64,000 nt of DNA from positions 27,197,045 through 27,261,044 of the forward strand of contig OW203990.1 of NCBI GenBank assembly GCA_934047225.1. The letters are read 5' to 3'. This document shows, in pieces, positions 18,040 to 29,400 of the stretch. The notes beneath the pieces are model-generated. The model saw only the letters and a list, made by a program, of their open reading frames with translations, had not been told where the DNA came from and searched no databases. This DNA comes from Ypsolopha sequella (lineage: Eukaryota > Arthropoda > Insecta > Lepidoptera > Ypsolophidae). Position 1 is the stretch's first letter. The number at the start of each line of letters is the position of its first letter. The position numbers and the translations under genes were made by a program.

Positions 18040-19700
18040 CAGAGATTATTAGGTTTAGGTTAGGTTTTTAAGAATAACTATTGCATTTGTGAGAGTCCCT
18101 GTGTGGTGTGTCTTATCTTAATTACATTTTGTAAATAACAGTGAATTAATTGTTTTTTTCTTTGCTGTTTTAAATTTTCAGTAGGTACTTTCATATTTGT
18201 AGGGTTTCGCACTCAAAAGTGAGAAAAAAGGCACCCTTATTCTATGTATAAACTGTTTTGTCTGTTAAGTATCGCCACTTTTCTTTAAGATGGAAAGATC
18301 TATCAACTTTGACATCATAATTGAAGCTTTTTTGTCGACACTCGACACCTAAGATGAAGTATGTCGACACCAAGTTCATAGGTTTCTGTCTTATAAATAA
18401 ATAGTCTTTATATTAAGGTAGCATTCCAATACCTTTTATTTTTGAGTTTATGAGAATTTTTGGCATAAATGCATTATTTTTACAACAGTCGCTTAGGTAC
18501 TTAACAGTCATTACAAAAATATCAGTTAAGTCAATGTTAAAATCCCAGAGTTGAGAAGTTTTCTTACAATTAGCAATGTTTCGTCGAAAGTTGGAAAATT
18601 TCCAAAAACACAAAATTTTTAAATAACTTAAGAACTCCCTACTGACTTTAGACCACCAGTTCATGAGGTCAAAATCGTTGCAAATTAGCCTTATAACCCC
18701 TCTCCAGAAATTGGTCTAATTAATCAAGCAGGAAAACTATAGCGATGTTCCTAAATATTCTTAGGGCTTACGGCAATATTTATATCGAAAGCTGCATTTT
18801 AAGCAGAAAGCAAGCCGCTTTGTCCAGTAATACTAGGGACCAATATGAATGATTTCATCCGAGGAAACGAAAATTTTATTCACTAGAATTCAAGATGGCG
18901 GACCATTTCCAACATGGCGGTGCATAATTCAAACTACTTCACCGATTTTAGTAATTAGGGTGTCAATCAATTTGTATTAACATTTTTAATATTCAAAAAT
19001 ATATATCGTTTCATAAATTAAAGATGGTAGCCGAATATTAACAAATTTGTGAAATTTTTTAAATATTTTTTTCATTCTTATGAAAATAACAACTAAATTG
19101 TCTGTGATATGGTCACATGTTTTTATAATTTAATAAATTCTGATAAAATTATCTACAAAACAAAAAAAAACTTAAAAATCCGATGAGTAGTTTTTAAACT
19201 ATTCGCATTTCAAAAGAACCGCGCGGTTTTGAAAGTCGTCATCGCTGCACGTGATGTGATGCATCATAAAATCAAAACGAGTCCACCAATTTCAGTACCT
19301 AACTTTGATATCAGACGATTTGTATATATATACCTACTGTAATTTATAACGTCTTGTGGAAACCGGCCAAGTGCGAGTTGGACTCGCGCACAAATGGTTT
19401 CGTACCAAGTACTTACACAACTATTAATTTGTTTTGATCATCCCTTACTTATGGGCGATTTCAATATTTTTTTGATATCCTACAGTAGGTATTAGGTATG
19501 ATTCGTAGTAATAATAAAAGTTTTTGAGATGGACTCCGTACTAATAAAAATGTTCTAAAACTAACAGATATCCCCATTTCTTTATTTTGAAGGTATAAAT
19601 GAGCAGTAAATATATTAATCCTCTGTATCCAAAGCTTCATCCGATGTGGTTGAACTGAAAGAAGAGAAAATTCATATGAAATTAGCCCAGTATGTACATA
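18040..19700. other. Intergenic, no gene recognised
   Basis: AT-rich sequence between the OVCA2-type gene and TRMT11. It contains an end of the GGTTCCG-type repeat near 19362-19410 (GGCCAAGTGCGAGTTGGACT) and no convincing reading frame. Confidence 0.4.
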
Positions 19701-19709
19701 TAAAATTGG

Positions 19710-19990
19710 ATGGAAAATTTTTCAAATGGTCAACTTCGTTCATGCATTAAGGCTGATCTTTTTGAAAAACTAGAATCTCTAATAACAACAGAAAACGTTC
19801 CCATTAAATTTGGTGGAATAATCTTTGATGGTGCTGCATTGACACAAATGATTCGTCCAAAGAACTTAAAAACTTTTCAGGATTATTACCGCTTGTCGGC
19901 GCACCTATTTTTGACTTTTTGCTGTAATATTTGTAAACCAACTATAAAAAAATTAAATCTTCTGACAAGGATTAGAACCCCAACGATTTA
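19710..19990 (+). pseudogene. Fragment of the DGAAL/PIN-like multicopy family
   Basis: An open stretch of about 75 codons has IIFDGAALTQMIRPKN followed by LKTFQDY, resembling the start of a multicopy invertebrate protein family whose members also carry HAFTGCDTT-type blocks. It ends in unrelated sequence and has no upstream or downstream partner, so it is a relic. The link to 29735-31024 is inferred from the shared (I/V)xFDG motif and family memory. Confidence 0.4.
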
Positions 19991-20488
19991 TTTGAAGCGA
20001 ACATAAGTATTCAAGTTTTTCACGTAATAGTCACGTGACCTCGCAGCACTGCATCCGATCTTACTAGAGTACCACTAGCGTCGCGTTTATCGCACTTGAT
20101 GCAACTGCAGCGGTTAACCCTGCTACGGGTTGCGGCGATAGATGTGTGATAGATAAATGACTATTTTTTACCTGTCAAAATGACATAACTTACAGAGCTA
20201 CAATCTTATCTGTTCCAGTGGGCCAAACTAAAATGGCTTCTATATTCTCTATATGACAGTCTTCGCCACCGGAACAAATAAGTTTATGGCTTGTATACGA
20301 ATACGATGCAGATAGCATCGAAAATTATTTGCATCGATACTAACATCAAAGTCATGCAAAATAGTCGTTTATAACTCTTTGCAACCTGCACAGAGTTCAT
20401 CGTGCGTGTTTGTTAAACGCGACAATTCTTTCGCGAACCGAACGGCGAAACAGAAAAAAACAAATGTCAATTTAAAAAGTGAGAGGTT

Positions 20489-23400
20489 ATGTTTGTTGTG
20501 TTGTGCTGTCGAAAAACTTTTATTTCATTTGCAAAACATGACAAGATAATCAAAAACTATAGCACAAAAACAATTTTTTCCGTACCGAATATGTGGTCCC
20601 GATATTTAATGTGGTTTGCCCACGAACATACTGATTTTCGGCATGCTGTAAGTGTTCCTAACTTATGTTCTATTTTTCACAGGAATGTAGCAATATATAC
20701 TAAATAAATGCTTGTTCTGTTACAGGAGATGAAATCAATATTATCCTTGTGCAATGTACCGATTAAATTCGTAGAAGAACCAACTATAGAGAAGCCTTAC
20801 TGGATAGTGGAACTGCCCAACGAAGATTGTGTTAAAACAATCGCTTCTAGGTCAGTGTCCTTAAAAAACTGCATAGAACTGTGGTCTACAGCTAAAACAA
20901 TCACACAGCTTAATGGCAACTTGAAGAAATCCTTAGAAAATAAAACCGAGGGTTGGTTAAGTCACAAAGACAGTAATTCTGATGTAACAGACTCATACAT
21001 TTGCCCAAGCTCGTTGATAGAAGCTTGCTGTCCTAAAACGAAGTCTTTCAAAATTGAAGTTGAAACATTTTGCAACCATTTCTCCATGAAAGAGAAAATA
21101 GACAAGATTGAGGTAAGAAATCTTCATTTGAATTTATTCATAATTGATGAATACATATTTGACATTTAAATTACTTAAATTTTTTAATATTTTACAAGTC
21201 TGGTATAAAATAACATGATTCTGATTTAGGCTGGGAAATCAAGTTAGCAACAGTTTTTTTCTCTAGTTGCTTTGAAGGGATTGCTTAACTCGAATTATGT
21301 ATAAGCACTGTCCATTTCCACGCACAAAGGTCCAAAAAAGAGACTAGGTGCGGAAACCGAGCCCACCAAGAAGAAGAAGAAGCACTGTCCAGTTCCACAA
21401 ACACTTCTTGTGTAAACCATACATTTTCAGGGTTTCAGCTACCTGCCCCTCAAAGGTCCTGTAAAGCTGAACAAGCCTGATGTAACCCTTTCATACTTGG
21501 AGTTCTACGGCATTGACCCCAACAATGTTCCTGAGCAACCTTATCAAGTGTTCTTTGGGAGATGGGTAAGCTTGTAGACAAAATTAAAAAATTGCAAAGC
21601 ATGCATCATGATCAACACCTCCACACATATCAATACTCACGATACTACCAGCCCCTACAAAACAACCAAACACAACATGTAAAACCAAAAATTGTATTTA
21701 CCTACTGGAATGCTGACATTGCCCGGCATTCTACATAGGTGAAACCAGAAATGCTTTACACATCGGGATGAACAACCATAGACATACATCAACTATACAA
21801 AACAATATCCTACCTATTCCTACACACACATGCCTACACAATGTTACCTTCATTGACTACTTCACCAGTCACATCATTAAATCAATCACACCACCATTGA
21901 CTGACATAGACCTAAGAACGTTTGAGATGTCATATATCTGGTCACTTGGTGCTCATTACGGACCAGGACTTAACAGACAGCACTGACATACATGACCTGA
22001 CCGACCGAAAGACCGACAAACTAGACCGCTTAAAATTTCAAGTAATAGCAACAACAACATCGCACAACTACATAACTACCATCAGTAATTAGTAATGACT
22101 CATTACCAACGTACTTTACATTAGAAGAGCAGTAATTTAATATCATCAGAAGTAATCAGCACCATCTAACTGTTAAAGTTAGAAATAGGATGTATATTAT
22201 TAAATAATCAACGGCTTGGAATCATATATATTTTTATATTATTCTAATGACAATCTATTTTCTCGTCTTGTGTCACACTCGCTGTGTCACTTGACAGGCA
22301 GTCTATAGACAACAATCATAGACTTAACATCCACCTCTCTTTGTGATGCCTGCCATTTTCTTCAGCATTTCAACCCTGGGCCCATATAGTGGTTTTGTAA
22401 GCATGTCAGCAATCTGCCTGGCTCCTGGCACATGGCAAATGGATATGCTTCCATCCTGAATGCATTTTCTTATGAAGAATGAACGAAGTCTTACGTGTTT
22501 AGTTCTTTGGTGGAACTCTGGTGGATTCTACCATGTTAAAGTTAGAAATAGGATGTATATTATTAAATAATCAACGGCTTGGAATCATATATATTTTTAT
22601 ATTATTCTAATGACAATCCATTTTCTCGTCTTGTGTCACACTCGCTGTGTCACTTGACAGGCAGTCTATAGACAACAATCATAGACTTAACACTAACAGG
22701 TGTCATTTTTACTTTTTTATATTATATACTCTATATGTCAATATCTTGTTCCATTCAACTGATGAGGAACCCATACCGTGGGCCGAAATATATCGATTTA
22801 CAAATATAATTTTATTGTTTTAATGCCAATAAATGAACCAAAGAAATAGATAAATTAAGGTATTGTTTTTTATTTTCCTTGCTGCCTATAATTTGACAGT
22901 TTTCATAGAGTGCTACTGAAAAGATCAATTAAAAGCTGATAGACCTACATTTACTCACTAACAGCTACTACACTCATGCAATTGTAGTCTTTATTCAGTA
23001 ATTAATATGGTAGAATTTCCAATAATATATGTACAAATAATACACAATATTCTAATAGAACATTGTGCTCACTTTATTTGGATAAATTTGAATAAGGCTT
23101 ATAAGTCTTATTTATTTTTCGTGTAACATAAATATAGTATCTGTTTTTTAGTTATCATTAATTTATATATTATTTATCAATGCAAGTGCTCGTAAGGGCC
23201 CACTTTTTATGCATCAAAACCGAACAGAAAGTTGATTATTTTACCCTAGGGCTTTATTATTTTTTTTTAATTTATATACGAGAAGTTGGCTAACCTGCAA
23301 CTTTCCTGTGTACCATAAATGTTATACTTTTTTTCCACTGTAAACGGCTCTGGATACAGTACTTTTGAGCCTATCATAATTTAAAGTTCACAAGATTATA

Positions 23401-26400
23401 TTTGTTTTATTTCCTCACACTATGCATTGAAAAACGTAGTATGATACAAGGGCGTAAGAGCAATAAATTACTCGGTTACGTTTAAAACACTCGCTACGCT
23501 CGTGTTTTAAATCGTCCTCGTGATTTATTCCGTTTCGCCCTTGTAGCATAAACTACTATTAAGTAATAGTATTAAGTGTAAATTTCGTCTTTTAACTGTG
23601 CATGTTGTGTGTATACATTTTGGAAGGCAGCCTTGTGAAATGGTTGTTATGTTATTTTATTAAATTTGGCTTTAATCTGTTGCATATACCTTACTAGCGA
23701 CCCGCCCCGGCTTTGCACGGGTGCAATGCTTATACTAAATATACTATAGAATGTCTCTATTTACAACATTCACAGCTTTTTTGTCATTAGACAATACAAA
23801 CATGTTTTCTTTAGAGGTTACTCTTGAAAGAGCGACATATGTACTGTAAAAGCCATATTGATCTATATTAAATGCACAATGTATTTAAGGTACTTAATTG
23901 GATAAGGATTAATGCTGTATTGCTTAAAATAGCTTTGTAATAAGTATTTCTCGTAAAAAGTAAAGGATAAAAAATGGTTATTGTGTGTTATCCCTAAGAG
24001 ATAGACATATACCATCGCGGACTTTTTTGTAGACCTTTTTAAGGTGTACAATACTCTAGTAAATTATTTTGATCTATCTCGTAGAGTTCAGCCAGCGTTT
24101 GCAATGTAAGCGCATAAAGATGTGTTTATTTACGACATCACATTAGAAACCTCTTAAGTTATCAGTGTTTCTCTACTATATTATGCATGTATTATACATA
24201 TAAACCTGCCTATTGAATCACTCTATCTATTAAAAAAATCCGCATCAAAATCCGTTGCGTAGTTTTAAAGATCTAAGCATACATAGGGACAGACAGACAG
24301 CGGGAAGCAAATTTGTTTTATACTATGTAGTAATAAATAAAATAATATTGTGGTGTTGTATTATGTTTGCAATTTAATATGTTTTTTTAATTGAAAATAA
24401 TACTATAGCCTAAAACATTTCCCCCACCAGGTGGCAGACGGGCAGCGCGACCTCATCCAGTACCACTCGCTGAAAAGGCGGCAGTTTATCGGCAACACTA
24501 GCATGGACGCCGGGCTCGCTCTGCTAATGGCGAATCAGGCGCAGGTGCGGCGTGGGGACCTCGTACTGGACCCCTTCGTAGGGTCCGGCTCGCTGCTTGT
24601 CGCGGCGGCGCATTTCGGAGGTACTTTTATTCACAATAGGCTTAACGCTTGACCTCTAGGAGCCTGGAGGAATGCGTCGGTCACTCCCAGGATGAATGCG
24701 TTCGCCCACGAAGCAGGCGAGGCGTTAATTTGTCTGTCCAGGGTACAAGTATGAACTTGCTACCGACTCGATAAATAAAAATGTTACATTGCAATAAGGG
24801 TTATCGTTTACAATTTATCGATTTTATCTGTTAGATTTATCGAATCGATGCTTGCACTACAGGGACTGAAGTCTCGACAAAGATAGCGATCGCTATTCTA
24901 CCGATTTTGGTATAGTCACTATCTACCGGCAAACTATCGTCAGAAATCGAAAGCGAATTCGATGCGCTTCCGATTTCAGTCTACAGCTTTGACGGTAAAG
25001 ACAAAAAAAAACGATTGAATCACTTAACGACTGAAATCGGCGCTAAATCTACGGAAGTTGTTACAGAAGAATGACTAATACTGATAATGACTGATTGATA
25101 GCCTGTAGCTACTGTCCCGGTACGGCTTCTCATGACTTCATGCCGGAACACGGCAAGTCGTTTGGCGGCATTGTTTCGTCATCATTAAGATGATGACAAG
25201 CTACGGTAGAAGCCTACCACCAGTTGAAGTGAAAGGATTTGCCAGTAACTAATATTATGAAAAAAAAAGACATGATCTTGCTAAGTTTCTTACCCTACTT
25301 CTTAGCTTCTTCTTAGTCAGTTGGTGATCATTGAACCTTGTTCCTGGTCCCTGGCCGGGTCTCCGGTATGGGTTCGGGCGGTTGATTGGATTTCACCTTG
25401 TATAATAATATTTTACCTATAATTTTAATTGTATATATATTGCTACATAAATTAAATAAACATTTAATCTAAGTAGTTCATGTACATTTATTATTTTATT
25501 ACATATATTTTTATAAGATTAAAATTTGACTTGTGAAACGTGTATTATATATACCTACTTTGCAAAATAAACTTTTTGAATTTTGAATTTTGAATTTTGT
25601 CATGATCTGGTCCAAACAAAGTTAAAACAGCATTTTAAGTTGGTTTTGAAAAGATTATGACTAATTGTGTATACAATGGTACCGATTCGGTGAAACACAA
25701 CTTATTTGAAAGGACTAAACTTAATTAAAGCGTTCTGTCCTTGTATTTTCGATAAAGAAAGAAAAAGATAGGACGCTTAAAATAAGGTTAGTCCTGTCAA
25801 ATAAGTTAAGACGTGTTATGCCGAATCGGTACAAATTTCAAACTCTTGCTTAATAAACCCCACTAATACTGATCTATTGGCGTCAAATGGCACAGATCGA
25901 AATGCTTTTCAATTTTAAATTTCTCAACAAGAAAAACAAAGTTAGGTTATGCACTTTGCGTTAAGCTACTGACGTTTAACCTTAAGTCCATATTTGTGTC
26001 CGAATAATGGCTATACGACTCACCATTATCATGCAACGACGTAATAATGGTCGAGGATGCGTAGGTGTACTTCCGAGTGTGGTTCACAGTCCATAATCGG
26101 ACACACCCGTGACAACCTCGGGGATTCATAGAAAAAAAAACACTATAATATTATTAAAACTCGCGTGAGCTGACATACTAATAGTACATTACGATACGAG
26201 AGCGATGAAACGTTTTCTGACGAGTGTGAGTTTGCGGCATGAGCCGAAGGCGAGTGCTGCAATCACACGAGTAAAGAAAAAGTTTCTCGCACGAGTTTCG
26301 TATAATTTTTTATACGAGTAGTACAAGTGCGGAAAATGCCGACTTTACGCACGCGCAGTAAAGTGGTCATTTTACGCACGGTGTGCTATAAATTATTATT

Positions 26401-29400
26401 ACATACGGCTTGAACACTCACGTGTGATTGTTGTTGACTATATGCCAACCGTTTCACCGATACAATTTCGGCATTATCAAGGCGAGTGTCGTTCTTAGGA
26501 CGAAGACGCGACGTTCACCGTCGTTGTCAAACGGGCACTGGCAGCCGCCGATCAGTGAGCTGCACGCATTGCTGGTACGCTGAGCGTTGGCTGCGTCGTC
26601 GTGGGAGGTGGAATGGTGGATGCACTTGCATCAAGAATCAAGAATCAAGTGCATCCACCATTCCAGCTCCCTCGACGACGCAGCCAACGCTCAGCGCACG
26701 AGCAATGCGTGCAGCTCGTGAAATGGTTGGCATATAGTCAACAAGAATCACACGTGAGTGTTCAAGCCGTATGTAATAATAATTAAAAAAAAAAACACAA
26801 TTTATTAAACCATAAATCGTTACAAAGGTTACAGTGAGACCCTGTTATAAGTTAAGTATAACCCGAGGTTCAGGGATCTCGCGCTTCTTCTTGGAAGTTA
26901 CGAAGTTATTTACACTTTTAATTAAATAGTTATTAAATAGTATAGTGGTGATATGTATTTGTGTTGGTGAGGGTGAGGGTGTGTGTGAGGCGGGGGGGGG
27001 GGGGGGGGGGTGAAGTGGTGTATGCCTATGTCTGAAATGGTGTTTATGCATAGGAAGTATGTAAATTCATGTCGCGACGCTATATATTCCCAGGTTACGT
27101 GTGGGGCTCGGACATAGACTTCATGATGCTCCACGCTCGGTCGCGACCCACGCGCGTCGGACAAAAGGTATTAAAGTGTATGTATTACTTGGAATCTTAA
27201 CACGTGTTTAACGATTGTACATTCACGGGCCCGTTGCGGAAAGGTTTTTTAAGTTTAATGAACCATTATACTGTTTTTGACTAAGAAATTGACTGCAACT
27301 AACCGTATAACTTATTAAAAAACTATTTATAAATTAAAAATAATAATTATTATTTCCCAACTAGTTGCTGTGTGATTTTTTCATGTCTTTAAAATGAATC
27401 GTTTTGTAAAACAGTGCTACGAAGTATTTTTATTTAGTCAGGATGATGTTTCACGAAATGCCTTATACAGGATTATTTTTGGACCCCTTGCCAAATCTTT
27501 TCACGTCGTAATATTGCAGGTGTACAATAAATTTATATTATAAAAGTATAAAAGACTATTCATTTAAAACAATTTTGGTTAAGATGGGAGCAATATAAAA
27601 AAGTTACAGGCTGCAAAAATGCTACATTTAGCGTAATTTTCAATATTTTCAAACCGTTGTGACTTACTTATGTAACTGCTATTTTCACCAAAATTGTTTT
27701 TTTTCATTGTTTATTTGATGATTTTTAATCCTTATTAAAGTAATAAAAAGCATCAACAGTTACAGGAACTGAAAATATGTTTATTTGACCCTTTACATAA
27801 ATACGAATGGCAAAAAATCCATGAAATAATGTTTTGAATGTTCATGGTAACCCAAACACGTTATGACATTTTTTTCAAATTCAACCCCCTCGGGGCAGTA
27901 TAAAACACTAAAATGGATTTTTATTTGTATTTTTTTTTCGTTATTCTGTCGACTTTTAGCATCTTTTCCGTACTCAGGCCACATGAAAATCCAAAAAACG
28001 CAAAATTCGCTCCACCCTGTAATGTGTATCTCTACGAACTTTGCAAAATTAATCAATTTTAAAAGCTTGTGTAATTTAGTTGTTACGCGAGGTAGGTATC
28101 TCGCAACGCATTTACATATTCGTGCTTGCTGCTCGCCTCGCCACTCGACGAAACATTAGTGTATACGAGTGCTGACGAGAATGTCCGCTCACACATTCGT
28201 GAGGTGGTACAGTTTGACACTCGCACGCGAACATGGAGCCTTGCAATTCGCGCGTAAAGGCCCCCGTACACACTGGGCCATGATGGTCCACGAAATTGTC
28301 ATGAAGGAGACAAAGGTATATTGACTCTAATGCATTTCGCTTTACTCATATAGCTTTCTCCCCTTCATGACAATTTCGTGGGCCATCAAATCCATATTAT
28401 AGTCATAGTCTGAACACGTTTTCATGTAAACTTTAAAAACCAGGTGCGAGCGAAAGAAGAAAGCATTCGAGCCAATATGAATCAGTATAGAACAGCGTCC
28501 AACTACTTGGACGTGATCGTCAGTGACTTCTGCCTGCCCATGTGGCGGGAGGGGCTGAAGTTTGACGCCATCATTACTGATCGTAAGTTTCTTTAACTAT
28601 TCTGCAGTACATCTGATTTCTACGCCATAATGCGCAAGAAAACTGCCTCTATGCTACTCAGACTACGGGGCAGTGGCAACCAAAGATTTCATAAGTAAAG
28701 ATAAGCCCTTACCGTAATATGACAGCACCAAATTCGGTTGGTGATCATTGAACCTTGTTCCTGGTCCCTGGCCGGGTCTCCGGTATGGGTTCGGGCGGCT
28801 GATTGGATTTTACCTTGTATAATATATATTTATACCTATCATTTTAATCGTAAATATATTGCTACATAAATTAAATAAACCTTTAATTTAGTTCATGTAC
28901 ATTTATTATTTTATTACATATATTTTCTTTATTAGATTAAATTTGACGTGTAAAAAGTGTATATATCTATACCTGCTTTGCAAAATAAACTATTTGAATT
29001 GAATTTGAATTTGAATTGTTTCCACCTTTAAATGGGTGAAGCTTACACGTTTGAGATCAGTGCTCATCTGAACACAGTGATAGTTGGACGCCTTAAGTGC
29101 ACTTAAACAACTTTAGTAGTCTGATCAGTTTGCTGTCCGTAGATAAATAGATTGCGCACATGTTAACGTACGCATTAAAAAACAATGCAATAGATTTTAG
29201 GTGCCAGGGGTCATCTAAACTTTTGAAATCTTTGGTGGCAACGGCATCCTGAAGATGATTGCGGACCGAATGGATTGTCCCATCCAGAACTGGATGGAAC
29301 GATCCATTGGGTTATTTAATAATCAATTTTGTACGTTCCCATTGTTTTACTAACTAGGCCAAGCAACGAATTCTCAAAGAAAGGTATAGAGGGAAATGGT

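Noticed and set aside
26486..27164. Arg-rich and Pro/His-rich frames
   Set aside because: Both come from the hairpin core and the poly-G tract; no recognisable product.
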